Source: CAYXGZ01 sp964464755 (GTDB lineage Bacteria; Planctomycetota; MHYJ01; JACPRB01). From it: 64,000 nucleotides of DNA. The stretch is taken from positions 1-64,000 of the forward strand of contig CAYXGZ010000019.1 in the NCBI GenBank assembly GCA_964464755.1, in the 5' to 3' direction. Every line of letters starts with the position of its first letter. The first letter of the stretch is position 1. The notes under the pieces were generated by a model that saw only the letters and a program-made list of their open reading frames with translations, was not told the origin of the DNA and searched no databases. Of this stretch, positions 14,785 to 23,458 are shown in pieces. Made by a program: the position numbers and the translations under genes.

Positions 14785-17496
14785 ATGTCCTTGATTCCGG
14801 GGAAGTCCTTCGATTCCGTCGCGGCCGCCGACCTGCCCGCGATCTTCGGGGATCTCGCCGCCGCCCGACCCCTCGCCGCCCGCCTCAAGGAACTCCGCCG
14901 CACCCCGACCACGCTCGTCGCCCGGCTCGACGCCGCCGGCTCGCCCGTCCGCGTCGTGCTCCGCGCCGACTCGCAGGAGATCACCGACGACGAGTGCTCG
15001 GCCTGCGGCGCCTGCTGCGTCCACGTCGCCGCCGCGCTGCTCGCGTGGATCGACCACCGCGACAAGGGCCGGGCCGTCCAGGCCCCGAGCCGCCTCGGCC
15101 GCGTCGACCGCGCGCTCGAGACCTCGCCCTGGGCCTCCGGCCGCCTCCCGCTCGAGGGCTACTTCGACGGCCGCGAGCGGCCCCGCGTCGAGGTCGACCT
15201 CGCCGACGCCGGGCCCGCGCTGCGGGTGCGCATGACCTCCGGCGACCTCGAGGCCGTCGTGAAGATCCCGGCCGCCGACGCGCCCTCGCTGCTCTGGAAC
15301 CTGCCGCGCGACTGGAAGCTCTCCGAGCGCGCGCGCGCGGTCCGCGTCTCCCAGAAGCCCCTGCAGCCCGAGCTCCGCGCCGACTACGACGAGGAGGGCC
15401 GCCTGCGGCTGCAGCCCGTGTACCGGGTCCCGGCCCGCGGGGCGCTGCCCGCCCGCGAGATCGACCCCGGCGCCCTGGAGCAGGGCCTCGCCGGCACGCG
15501 CTGGTACTTCGACGGCGCCGCGTACCACCCGCTCGGCTCGATGCCGAAGGGCTTCCAGGAGTACTTCAAGGGCGCGAAGAAGCTCGTCCGCGAGGGCGAC
15601 GAGATCCCCGAGTTCCTCGAGGGCGAGTTCCAGACGCTCACGAACCACGTCGCGTTCCGCCCGACCCTCGCCGTGCAGGAGAGCCGCGTCGTCCGCGGCC
15701 CCCAGCTCTCGGCCGTCAACGTCGAGACCGGCGCGGGCGACTGGCTCAGCCTCGACCCCGTCTACCAGGCCGGCGACCACCGGATCGCGCTGCGGGAGGT
15801 CCTCGCGCTCCAGAAGCCGCGGGGCTGGATCCGCAAGGGCGCCGCGTGGATCGCCGTCGACGCCGCCGACGCGAAGCGCCAGTGGGGCTCGCGCGGCGAG
15901 CTCGGGCCCGACGGCCGCGTGCGCATGCGCCGCCTCGACTACCTCCAGTCCCGGGGCGAGCTGAAGGCCGACCTCGCCGTCGAGGGCGACGCGGGCGTCC
16001 GCGCGATGGAGCAGGCGCTCGACCGCTTCGAGAACCCGGTGCCGGGCCCGCTGCCCAAGGGGCTCCAGGCGGAGCTCCGCCCGTACCAGAAGACCGGCTA
16101 CGACTGGCTGCGCATGCTCCGCGGCGCGGGCCTGCACGGCGTGCTCGCCGACGACATGGGCCTCGGCAAGACGCACCAGACGATGGCCTTCCTCCTCTCG
16201 CTCTACGAGGAGGGCGCGCGCAAGCCCTCGCTCGTCGTCTGCCCGACCAGCGTCATGGACGCCTGGATCGACAAGATCCGCCAGTACGCCCCGGGCCTGC
16301 GGCCCTACAAGTACTACCAGGACCGCAAGCCGGAGATCCTCGCGCTCCCCGGCATGCGCGTCGTCGTCACGACGTACACGGTCCTCATCCGCGACATCGA
16401 CCAGCTCTCGAGGGTGGACTGGGAGGCCGTGGTCCTCGACGAGGCCCACTGCATCAAGACGACGGGCACGCAGGTCGCCCAGGCCGCGCGCCGCCTCCAA
16501 GCTCGCACGCGCCTCGCGCTCACCGGGACGCCGATCGAGAACCGCCTCGACGAGCTCTGGTCCGTCTTCGAGTTCCTCCTGCCCGGCTACCTCGGCAGCG
16601 CGGAGTCCTTCCGCCGCCGCTTCGAGGTGCCCATCGTCCGCGGCGAGGACGGCAACGCCCTCGCGCGGCTCCGCAAGCTCATCGACCCCTTCAAGCTCCG
16701 CCGCATGAAGAGCGAGGTGCTCTCCGACCTGCCCGCGAAGGTCGAGGACGTCCGCTTCTGCGAGCTGACGCCGCACCAGGCCGCCCTCTACCGCGCCCTC
16801 GTCGAGAAGGAGAAGAAGGCCCTCGACGAGCTCGAGGCGACGGGCCAGGACTTCGACGCCGTCAGCGTCTTCGCGGCCCTCTCGAAGCTCAAGCGCATCT
16901 GCGACCACCCCGCGCTCGTCCTCGAGGGCGGGCGGACCCGCGAGCTGGCCTCCGGCAAGTTCGAGGTCTTCAAGGAGCTCATGGACGAGTCGCTGCGCAG
17001 CGGCCAGAAGGTCGTCGTGTTCACGCAGTACCTCGAGATGATGGACCTCATCGAGGACTGGCTGCGGGCGCGGCGGGTGCGCTTCGCCGAGATCCGCGGC
17101 AACACGAAGGACCGCGCGGAGGCGATCCGGGAGTTCAACTCGAACGACGAGTGCAGGGTCTTCGTCTGCAGCCTGCTGGCGGGCGGGGTCGGCATCGACC
17201 TCACCGCGGCGAGCGTCGTCATCCACTACGACCGCTGGTGGAACGCCTCGAAGGAGGACCAGGCCACGGACCGGGTCCACCGGATCGGGCAGCGCCGGGG
17301 CGTCCAGGTCTTCAAGCTCGTCACGCGCGGGACGCTCGAGGAGAAGATCGACCGGATGATCGCGACGAAGGGCGAGCTGATGAACTCGGTCGTGCAGGTG
17401 GACCCGGCGGCCTTCAAGCGCTTCTCGGGCCCGGAGCTCCGGCGCCTGCTGACGCTCGAGGCCGCCGACCGCGAGGAGCCCGCGGTCGCGGTCTAG
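14785..17496 (+). CDS. SNF2-family DNA helicase/translocase with SWIM-like zinc finger
   Basis: A 903-residue protein. The N-terminal part has a cysteine cluster, CSACGACCVH (near residue 72), matching the SWIM CxC..CxH pattern. Residues about 440-900 are the SNF2 ATPase: LADDMGLGKTHQTMAFLLS (Walker A), VLDEAHCIKTTGTQVAQAARRL (DEAH), LTGTPIENRLDELWSVFEFLLPG, and C-terminal helicase motifs VCSLLAGGVGIDLTAASVVIHY and RVHRIGQRRGVQVFKLVTRGTLEEKI. It remodels protein-DNA complexes; the substrate is unknown. ATG 14785 has GAGAGGGGGG before it. Its TAG stop shares CTAG (17493-17496) with the convergent transketolase stop. Confidence 0.88.
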   Translation: MSLIPGKSFDSVAAADLPAIFGDLAAARPLAARLKELRRTPTTLVARLDAAGSPVRVVLRADSQEITDDECSACGACCVHVAAALLAWIDHRDKGRAVQAPSRLGRVDRALETSPWASGRLPLEGYFDGRERPRVEVDLADAGPALRVRMTSGDLEAVVKIPAADAPSLLWNLPRDWKLSERARAVRVSQKPLQPELRADYDEEGRLRLQPVYRVPARGALPAREIDPGALEQGLAGTRWYFDGAAYHPLGSMPKGFQEYFKGAKKLVREGDEIPEFLEGEFQTLTNHVAFRPTLAVQESRVVRGPQLSAVNVETGAGDWLSLDPVYQAGDHRIALREVLALQKPRGWIRKGAAWIAVDAADAKRQWGSRGELGPDGRVRMRRLDYLQSRGELKADLAVEGDAGVRAMEQALDRFENPVPGPLPKGLQAELRPYQKTGYDWLRMLRGAGLHGVLADDMGLGKTHQTMAFLLSLYEEGARKPSLVVCPTSVMDAWIDKIRQYAPGLRPYKYYQDRKPEILALPGMRVVVTTYTVLIRDIDQLSRVDWEAVVLDEAHCIKTTGTQVAQAARRLQARTRLALTGTPIENRLDELWSVFEFLLPGYLGSAESFRRRFEVPIVRGEDGNALARLRKLIDPFKLRRMKSEVLSDLPAKVEDVRFCELTPHQAALYRALVEKEKKALDELEATGQDFDAVSVFAALSKLKRICDHPALVLEGGRTRELASGKFEVFKELMDESLRSGQKVVVFTQYLEMMDLIEDWLRARRVRFAEIRGNTKDRAEAIREFNSNDECRVFVCSLLAGGVGIDLTAASVVIHYDRWWNASKEDQATDRVHRIGQRRGVQVFKLVTRGTLEEKIDRMIATKGELMNSVVQVDPAAFKRFSGPELRRLLTLEAADREEPAVAV

Positions 17497-19340
17497 CCGA
17501 TCTTCAGCTGCTGGTAGGCGGCCGCGATGTCCGCCGCCGTGATGCCCTGCGCCTGCATGCACTCGCGGGGCGAGGCCGAGCGCGGCAGCTTGTCCACCCC
17601 GAGCATGATGTAGGGGCACGCGATCCCCGCGATCTCGCGGGCCACCGCGTCGCCGAGCCCGCCGTGCCGGGAGTGGTCCTCCACCGCGATGATCCCCGCC
17701 GTCTCGCGGGCCGCGCGCCGCAGCGTCGGGCCGTCGATCGGCTTGATCGAGTAGGCGTCGATGACGCGCACGGCGATCCCCTCCTTGGCGAGGAGGTCGT
17801 GCGCCTCGAGGGCCTCGTGGAGCGTCACGCCCGCGCCGACGAGGGTCGCGCGGTCCTTGGGCGTCGAGCGCAGGGTCTTGGAGCCGCCGATGGGGAACTC
17901 CTCGGTGGGGCCGTAGAGGACCTTGGTCTTCGGCCGGGTCGTGCGGAGGTAGGTCACGCCGGGCAGGGAGGCCGCGGCCGCGACGAGGCGCTCGGTCGAG
18001 ACGGCGTCCGACGGGTAGAGCACCGTCGTGCCGAGCAGGGCGCGGAACATCGCGAGGTCCTCGAGGCCCATCTGCGACGCGCCGTCCTCGCCGATCGAGA
18101 CGCCGCAGTGGCTGCCGCAGAAGACGAGCGAGCGCGGGCGCGAGTAGACGGCCATGCGGATCTGGTCGTAGGCGCGCGTCAGGAACGCGGCGAAGGTCGA
18201 GGCGAAGGGGATCTTTCCGTCGGAGGCGAGGCCCGCGGCCAGGCCCGCCATGTTCTGCTCGGCGATGTAGGCCTCGACGAAGCGCCCGGGGTGCAGCGCC
18301 TTGAACTTGTCGGAGAAGGTGGAGTTCTTCGTGTCGCCGTCGAGGACGACGACGTCGGGGTTCGAGGTCCCGAGCTTGGCGAGCGCGGCGCCGTAGGCCT
18401 CGCGGGTCGCGACCTCCTCGCCGAGCGCGTACGCGGGCGGGGGCATGGCGGGGCCCGGCTTGGCGGCGGCGGGGGGGATGCCCGTGCGGCGGGGCGCCAC
18501 CTTGACCGAGGCGGGCGCGTCGCCGATCTCGCGGAGCGCGGCGTCGAGCTCGGGGCCCTTCTTGAGCGGCTTGCCGTGCCAGCCCTCCTTGCCCTCGATC
18601 GACTTCACGCCCTTGCCCTTCTCGGTGCGGGCGATGATCGCCAGCGGCTTGCCGGTGGAGGGGGTCGAGAAGGCGTGGAGCAGGGAGCCGACGTCGTGGC
18701 CCTCGCAGACCCGGGCGGTCCAGCCGAAGGCCTCGAACTTGCGGGCGTAGGCCTCCGCGTCGTGGAGGTGCATCGTCGGGCCGCTCTGGCCGAGCGCGTT
18801 GACGTCGACGATCGCGACGACGTTGTCGAGGCGGGCGTGGGCGACGTGCTGGGCGGCCTCCCAGACGGAGCCCTCGGCGCACTCGCCGTCGCCGAGCAGG
18901 CAATAGATGCGGGAGTCGAGGCCGTCGAGGCGGCGGGCCGTCGCGATGCCGGCGGCGGCCGAGAGGCCCTGGCCGAGGGAGCCGGTGGCGATCTTGACCC
19001 AGGGCGAGAGCGGCGTCGGGTGGCCCTCGAGGATGCTCGTGGACTTGCGGAGGGTGAGGGGGTCCTCGGCGATGGCGCCGGCCTCCTTGAGCGCGGCCCA
19101 GAGGATGGGCGCCGCGTGGCCCTTCGAGAGGACGAAGTAGTCGGCGTTCCGCGCCTTGGGGTCCGCGGGGTCCCAGCGCATGACGTGGAAGAAGAGCGTC
19201 GAGACGATCTCGGCGCAGGACATGCAGGTGGTCGGGTGGCCGGAGCCCGCCTCGCTCGTCGACAGCAGGGACGAGCGCCGGAGCCGGCGCGCCATGTTCT
19301 CGAGGCCCACGAGATCGACCTCGGTCGCGGGTGCAGTCAT
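17493..19340 (-). CDS. tkt: Transketolase
   Basis: A 615-residue thiamine-diphosphate enzyme of the pentose phosphate pathway. The substrate/cofactor His motifs are visible (AGSGHPTT and SKGHAAPILW). The ThDP/Mg motif GDGECAEGSVWEAA precedes AIVDVNALGQSG, and the second domain carries FVEAYIAEQNMAGLAAGLA. Length (about 615 rather than 660) and features such as LSKGHAAPILWA and NALGQS resemble the animal-type transketolase subfamily more than E. coli TktA. The GAGGGGG upstream sets ATG 19340. It is transcribed divergently from ctpA and converges on the SNF2 gene with a shared CTAG. Confidence 0.92.
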   Translation of the reverse strand: MTAPATEVDLVGLENMARRLRRSSLLSTSEAGSGHPTTCMSCAEIVSTLFFHVMRWDPADPKARNADYFVLSKGHAAPILWAALKEAGAIAEDPLTLRKSTSILEGHPTPLSPWVKIATGSLGQGLSAAAGIATARRLDGLDSRIYCLLGDGECAEGSVWEAAQHVAHARLDNVVAIVDVNALGQSGPTMHLHDAEAYARKFEAFGWTARVCEGHDVGSLLHAFSTPSTGKPLAIIARTEKGKGVKSIEGKEGWHGKPLKKGPELDAALREIGDAPASVKVAPRRTGIPPAAAKPGPAMPPPAYALGEEVATREAYGAALAKLGTSNPDVVVLDGDTKNSTFSDKFKALHPGRFVEAYIAEQNMAGLAAGLASDGKIPFASTFAAFLTRAYDQIRMAVYSRPRSLVFCGSHCGVSIGEDGASQMGLEDLAMFRALLGTTVLYPSDAVSTERLVAAAASLPGVTYLRTTRPKTKVLYGPTEEFPIGGSKTLRSTPKDRATLVGAGVTLHEALEAHDLLAKEGIAVRVIDAYSIKPIDGPTLRRAARETAGIIAVEDHSRHGGLGDAVAREIAGIACPYIMLGVDKLPRSASPRECMQAQGITAADIAAAYQQLKIG

Positions 19341-19377
19341 CGGCACGATTCCCCCTCGGGTGATTGGTCCGGCGGAC

Positions 19378-19383
19378 ATCTTA
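19378..19383 (-). promoter_or_regulatory. tkt: Candidate -10 (TAAGAT) of tkt
   Basis: On the minus strand TAAGAT lies 37 nt before the tkt ATG, with a weak -35-like TTCCCC 17 nt upstream. It is part of a divergent promoter region shared with ctpA. Confidence 0.4.
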
Positions 19384-19427
19384 TCGGGGGCCCGCGGGAC
19401 GGGGAAGCAAATGGAGGTCCGGCTCCG

Positions 19428-19433
19428 TATAAT
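19428..19433 (+). promoter_or_regulatory. Candidate -10 (TATAAT) of the ctpA-tsaD operon
   Basis: Exact TATAAT 24 nt before the ctpA ATG. No recognisable -35 at the expected distance. CGAGG at 19449-19453 may serve as ribosome-binding site. Confidence 0.5.
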
Positions 19434-19457
19434 CTCCCGGTCTTCCCCGAGGTTTCC

Positions 19458-20792
19458 ATGGACGAGTCCGGCCGCCGCGCCACGATCCTCGCGATCGCCC
19501 TCCCGGTCCTCATGATCGCCTCCTTCGTCCTCGGCTTCTTCGCCCGGCCGACGATGTCCAAGGAGACGAAGGCGACCGTCGGGAAGGTCGCCGAGGTCAG
19601 CGGCAAGATCGAGCGCTACTACCCCGCGGAGGTCCCCCGGCCCAAGCTGGAGCGGGCCGCCGTCGAGGGCCTGCTCTCGGCCCTCGACCCGTACTCGGAG
19701 TACTACGACACCGAGGAGTGGGCGGAGTACAAGCAGCGGCACATGGACGGGCGCTTCCACGGGGTCGGCATCCTCATCGAGATGGACCGGGAGAGCGGCT
19801 ACCTGCGGATCACGACGCCCATCGAGGACACGCCGGCCTTCGCCGCGGACATCCTGCCCGGGGACCTCGTCATCGCGGTTGACGGCGAGGACATGAAGGG
19901 GAAGACGCTCGACGAGGTCCGGAACCGGATCAAGGGGGAACTCGCCACCAAGGTCCGCCTGACCCTGCGCCGGGCGGGGCGGGAGGAGCCGGTGGTCGTC
20001 GAGTTGGTCCGCGCCGTCATCACCCGCGAGGTGGTGAAGTGGCGCATGGCGGACTCCGCGGCGGGGATCGGCTACATCCGGATCACCGATTTCACCGACA
20101 TGGTGAAGGAATTCGACAAGGCCTACCTCGATCTCCACGGGAAGGGGATGAAGGCCCTCGTGATCGACCTGCGCTTCAACGGGGGCGGCCTGCTCCAGGC
20201 GGCCGTTGACCTCGTGGACCGCTTCGTGCCCTCGGGGACGACGATCCTGACCACGCGAGGGAAGGACGGTCGGGATTCCCGGGAGTACGGCTCGAACAGC
20301 GACAATGACCTGCCGCCGGTCCCCCTGGTCGTGCTGGTCAATGGGGGGTCGGCCAGCGCCAGCGAGATCGCGGCCGGCGCCCTGCGCGACCTGAAGAAGG
20401 CCCGGCTCGTCGGGTCGCGCAGCTTCGGCAAGGGCTCCATGCAGACGCCCTTCGACCTGAGCGACGGGTCGCAGCTGAAGCTCACGACCGCCAAGTGGTA
20501 CCTCCCCTCGGGAGCGAACGTGCACCGCGACGAGGGCCGCAAGGACTACGGCCTCCAGCCCGACTTCCTCGTCGAGATGAGCCCCGAGGAGGAGGCGGCC
20601 CTCATGAGGCGCTGGGACGAGGTGAGGAAGATCAAGGGCCAGGGCGAGACGGTCCCGACCACGGCCGCGACCGACTACGTCCTCGACGCGGGCCTCGAGC
20701 TGCTCCGCGCCGAGCTCGCGAGCCGGCCCCCCAACGTCGCGCCCCGGGAGCTCGCCAAGGTGAAGGCCACGCCCGGGCCCGAGCCCAAATGA
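19458..20792 (+). CDS. ctpA: C-terminal processing peptidase (CtpA/Tsp, family S41)
   Basis: A 444-residue periplasmic protease anchored by an N-terminal helix (about residues 9-28). A helical segment with ALDPYSEYY leads into a PDZ domain (about 95-180: GVGILIEMDRESGYLRITTP and ILPGDLVIAVDGEDM). The protease core has LVIDLRFNGGGLLQAAVDLV, the catalytic Ser region VNGGSASASEIAAGAL (about 293-308) and the Lys motif GSRSFGKGSMQT. The C-terminus extends past the substrate groove (DYGLQPDFLVEMSPEEE). It trims C-termini of envelope proteins. Its stop overlaps tsaD by four bases (ATGA). Confidence 0.92.
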   Translation: MDESGRRATILAIALPVLMIASFVLGFFARPTMSKETKATVGKVAEVSGKIERYYPAEVPRPKLERAAVEGLLSALDPYSEYYDTEEWAEYKQRHMDGRFHGVGILIEMDRESGYLRITTPIEDTPAFAADILPGDLVIAVDGEDMKGKTLDEVRNRIKGELATKVRLTLRRAGREEPVVVELVRAVITREVVKWRMADSAAGIGYIRITDFTDMVKEFDKAYLDLHGKGMKALVIDLRFNGGGLLQAAVDLVDRFVPSGTTILTTRGKDGRDSREYGSNSDNDLPPVPLVVLVNGGSASASEIAAGALRDLKKARLVGSRSFGKGSMQTPFDLSDGSQLKLTTAKWYLPSGANVHRDEGRKDYGLQPDFLVEMSPEEEAALMRRWDEVRKIKGQGETVPTTAATDYVLDAGLELLRAELASRPPNVAPRELAKVKATPGPEPK

Positions 20793-21808
20793 TCGTCCTC
20801 GGCCTGGAGTCGAGCTGCGACGAGACGGCCGCCGCGGTCGTCAAGGACGGTCGGGAGATCCTCTCGAACGTCGTCCAGTCCCAGATCGACCTGCACCGCC
20901 TCTACGGCGGGGTCGTCCCGGAGCTCGCGTGCCGGGCCCACATCGAGGCGGTCTCGCCCGTCGTGGAGCGCGCCCTCGCCGACGCGAAGCTGAGGCTCGC
21001 GGACGTGGACGGGATCGCCGTGACCTGCACGCCGGGCCTGGTCGGGGCGCTGCTCGTCGGCGTCTCGATGGCGAAGGCGCTCGCCCTCGGCGCGGGCAAA
21101 CCCCTCGCGGGCGTCGACCACATCCACGGCCACATCTACGCGGTGAACCTCGCGTTCCCGGAGCTGAGGCACCCCTTCGTGTCCCTGGTGGTCTCGGGCG
21201 GCCACACGAGCCTCTACCACAGCCGCGGGCCCACGGACCACGACCTCCTCGGCTCGACCCAGGACGACGCGGCGGGGGAGGCCTTCGACAAGGTCGCGAA
21301 GCTGCTGGGGCTCGGATTCCCGGGCGGGCCGGTCATCGACCGGCTCGCGAAGGGGCGGGATCCCGGCAAGGTGAAGTTCAGCCGGGCGCTCCTCGAGCCG
21401 GACTCGCTCGACTTCAGCTTCAGCGGGCTCAAGACCGCGGTGCTGTACAAGGTGCGCGGCCAGGACGGGAAGACGCCGCGGCCGCTCTCCGACGAGGAGA
21501 AGGCGGACCTCTGCGCGGGCTTCCAGGAGTCCGTGGTCGACGTGCTCGTCGAGAAGGCGCTGCGGGCCTGCGCGAGGACCGGCAGCAAGCGCCTCGCGGT
21601 CGGGGGCGGCGTGGCCTGCAACGGGCGGCTGAGGCAGGTCGCCGCGGAGCGGGGCGCGAAATTCGGCGTCGAGACCTACTTCCCGCCGCCGAAGTACTGC
21701 ACGGACAACGCGGCGATGATCGCCGGCCTGGGCCATCACCTGCTCGCGGAGGGGAAGGCCTCCGGCCTCGACCTGGACGTCGTGGCGACCAAGCGCCACC
21801 GGGCGTGA
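20789..21808 (+). CDS. tsaD: tRNA N6-adenosine threonylcarbamoyltransferase TsaD
   Basis: A 339-residue enzyme that transfers threonylcarbamoyl to A37 of ANN-decoding tRNAs. Family signatures are clear: LGLESSCDETAAAVV at the start, the metal-binding GVDHIHGHIYA, LVVSGGHTSLY, FDKVAKLLGLGFPGGPVID, LDFSFSGLKTAV, and near the end AVGGGVACNGRLR with YCTDNAAMIAGLG. Length is typical. ATG 20789 overlaps the ctpA stop. No partner gene (tsaB, tsaC or tsaE) is visible in the window. Confidence 0.95.
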   Translation: MIVLGLESSCDETAAAVVKDGREILSNVVQSQIDLHRLYGGVVPELACRAHIEAVSPVVERALADAKLRLADVDGIAVTCTPGLVGALLVGVSMAKALALGAGKPLAGVDHIHGHIYAVNLAFPELRHPFVSLVVSGGHTSLYHSRGPTDHDLLGSTQDDAAGEAFDKVAKLLGLGFPGGPVIDRLAKGRDPGKVKFSRALLEPDSLDFSFSGLKTAVLYKVRGQDGKTPRPLSDEEKADLCAGFQESVVDVLVEKALRACARTGSKRLAVGGGVACNGRLRQVAAERGAKFGVETYFPPPKYCTDNAAMIAGLGHHLLAEGKASGLDLDVVATKRHRA

Positions 21809-21839
21809 TTCAAGAATCCGCGTCGGGCGACCGAAGCTG

Positions 21840-21845
21840 TATAGA
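21840..21845 (+). promoter_or_regulatory. Candidate -10 (TATAGA)
   Basis: TATAGA lies 18 nt before the ATG at 21864; a strong GGAGGAA (21854-21860) follows. No clear -35. Confidence 0.4.
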
Positions 21846-21863
21846 CCCTACACGGAGGAAGCC

Positions 21864-22358
21864 ATGAGATGCTGGTTGGCGGCGCTCTTCGCGCTGCTCG
21901 TCGCGTCGGGAGCGGCCTCGGGCCAGGACGGGAAGGCCGAGGACCCGCGCTGGACGAAGCTGAAATCCCTGGTCGGGGACTGGACCGGGCCGGACGGGAA
22001 GGCGGTCATGTCGAGCTTCCGCCTCACCGCGGCGGGCTCGGCGCTGGTCGAGACGCACTTCCCCGGCAGCCCGCACGAGATGCTCACCGTCTACACGATG
22101 GACGGGAAGGACCTCGTGCTCACGCACTACTGCATGCTGGCGAACCAGCCGAAGCTGAAGGCCGACGCGGCCTTCGACGGCAAGTCGCTGAAGTTCGAGC
22201 GCGTCGCCCTCGGGAACGCGCCGGACGTCAACGTGGTCCACATGCACCGGCTCGAGCTGGCCTTCACCGACGCCGACCACGTGACGGCGCGCTGGGGGAA
22301 GTCGGAGGGGGGCAAGGACGGACAGCCCCACGTGCTGGAGCTCTCGCGCAAGAAGTGA
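21864..22358 (+). CDS. Secreted DUF1579-like protein
   Basis: A 164-residue exported protein with signal peptide (MRCWLAALFALLVASGAASGQ). The mature part resembles the DUF1579/lipocalin-like group: WTKLKSLVGDWTGPDGKAVMSSF, then GSALVETHFPGSPHEMLTVYTMDGKDLVLTHYC and a beta-rich end. The GDW motif near the start of the barrel is characteristic. Function is unknown. A strong GGAGGAA sets the start and an intrinsic terminator follows 13 nt after the stop, so it is probably a single-gene unit. Confidence 0.68.
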   Translation: MRCWLAALFALLVASGAASGQDGKAEDPRWTKLKSLVGDWTGPDGKAVMSSFRLTAAGSALVETHFPGSPHEMLTVYTMDGKDLVLTHYCMLANQPKLKADAAFDGKSLKFERVALGNAPDVNVVHMHRLELAFTDADHVTARWGKSEGGKDGQPHVLELSRKK

Positions 22359-22371
22359 TCCCCGGAACCGA

Positions 22372-22410
22372 AAACGCCCCGCGCGACTCCGCGCGGGGCG
22401 TTTCTATTTT
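22372..22410. terminator. Intrinsic terminator between convergent genes
   Basis: A perfect 14-bp stem (22372-22385 with 22390-22403, loop ACTC) is followed on the plus strand by TTTCTATTTT. On the minus strand the stem also ends in four Ts, so it can serve both the 21864 gene and the 22423-23992 operon. Confidence 0.93.
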
Positions 22411-22422
22411 CCCGTCGACGGC

Positions 22423-22965
22423 CTACCAGCGGACCCCGACGCTCCACCCGCCGTGGCGGTGGCGGCCCCAGGAGTAGCCGACCGAGAGCGAGGGGCCCCA
22501 GTAGGAATACGAGCCCCGGGATCCGTAGCGCGTGTACGAGGACCACCCCGGCGAGCAGGAGCGGTAGCCCCAGGAGTACGACGGCACGTAGTAGGTCGAC
22601 ACCGCGGGGTAGGTCGAGTAGTAGACGGGCCGCTCGACGTAGTAGGTCTCGCGCGGCGGTTCCGGGACGACGCGGTACGCGTTGAGCTCCGTCGGGCCCG
22701 CCGCGGGGGCGGGGGTCACGGCCGCCGCGGGCGGGGGCGCCAGCAGAGCGGCGAGGACCTTGTCGCTCAGGCCGGCCGCCTTGAGCTCGACGAGGTCGTC
22801 CGAACTGACCGAGGCGAGCGGGCCGTTCGCGCGCAGGTAGGCGAGCAGCACCTCGTCGCCGCAGCCGGCCTTCGCGAGTTTCTTGAGGTCCTCCTTGGTC
22901 GTGTCGGCGCCCGCGGCCAGCGGGGCCGCGAGGACGAGGACCAGGGCGATCAGCGAGCGCTTCAT
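22423..22965 (-). CDS. Secreted Tyr/Ser/Trp-rich protein of the ECF operon
   Basis: A 180-residue protein with a signal peptide (MKRSLIALVLVLAAPLAAGA). The N-terminal mature part has two short helical motifs, DLKKLAKAGCGDEVLLAYL and DLVELKAAGLSDKVLAALL, which read as a tandem repeat. A Pro/Ala linker follows. The C-terminal half is rich in Tyr, Ser, Trp and Arg (YYVERPVYYSTYPAVSTYYV; GYSWGRHRHGGWSVGVRW) and looks like a low-complexity surface segment. It is related to the upstream lipoprotein by the same helical motif. GGAGG at the start supports ATG 22965. Last gene of the sigma operon; function unknown. Confidence 0.62.
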   Translation of the reverse strand: MKRSLIALVLVLAAPLAAGADTTKEDLKKLAKAGCGDEVLLAYLRANGPLASVSSDDLVELKAAGLSDKVLAALLAPPPAAAVTPAPAAGPTELNAYRVVPEPPRETYYVERPVYYSTYPAVSTYYVPSYSWGYRSCSPGWSSYTRYGSRGSYSYWGPSLSVGYSWGRHRHGGWSVGVRW

Positions 22966-22973
22966 CGTGCCTC

Positions 22974-23411
22974 CTACCACCGGCTGCGGTGCCAGTGCGA
23001 ATGGCGGGGTCCGCCGTGCCAGCCGCCGAGTCCCCACCCGAACAGCATGCCGAGGCCGAACGCGGCCTCGGAGAAATCGACGCCGTACCGCTCGTACCGC
23101 CAGTCCTCCTCGACGACGACGGCGGGGGAGGGGGTCGTGACCGGGGCCGAGATGGCCGCCGCGATCACGTTCTCCGGGACGCCGGCCTCCTTGAGGGCCA
23201 CGATCTCGTCCGTGGTCAGCTTGGCGATGACGCCCTCGGAGCGGATCTCGGCGCGGATGGTCTCCGCCGTCAGGCCGCCGCGCCACATCGCGCCGATCTC
23301 CTCGGCGGAGACGGGCTGCCGGGCCGGGATGACGCGCCGGGCCGGGCGCTCGTCGTGCAGGATGCAGCCCGAGAGCAGCGCGGGGAGGATGAGCAGCAGG
23401 AGCTTGCGCAT
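22974..23411 (-). CDS. Lipoprotein of the ECF operon
   Basis: A 145-residue predicted lipoprotein: signal MRKLLLLILPALLSGC with lipobox LLSGC. Two helical motifs follow, EEIGAMWRGGLTAETIRAEI and DEIVALKEAGVPENVIAAAI, the second closely matching the repeat in the downstream protein. The tail is Gly/His/Trp-rich (GLGGWHGGPRHSHWHRSRW). It is 47 nt after the ECF sigma gene and 8 nt before the next gene, so the three form one operon. The Trp/His tail could bind metal; that is speculative. Confidence 0.65.
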   Translation of the reverse strand: MRKLLLLILPALLSGCILHDERPARRVIPARQPVSAEEIGAMWRGGLTAETIRAEIRSEGVIAKLTTDEIVALKEAGVPENVIAAAISAPVTTPSPAVVVEEDWRYERYGVDFSEAAFGLGMLFGWGLGGWHGGPRHSHWHRSRW

Positions 23412-23458
23412 GGCTACCAGTCCTTACGATGTCCCCGACCACCTAGCGGCCGAAATCG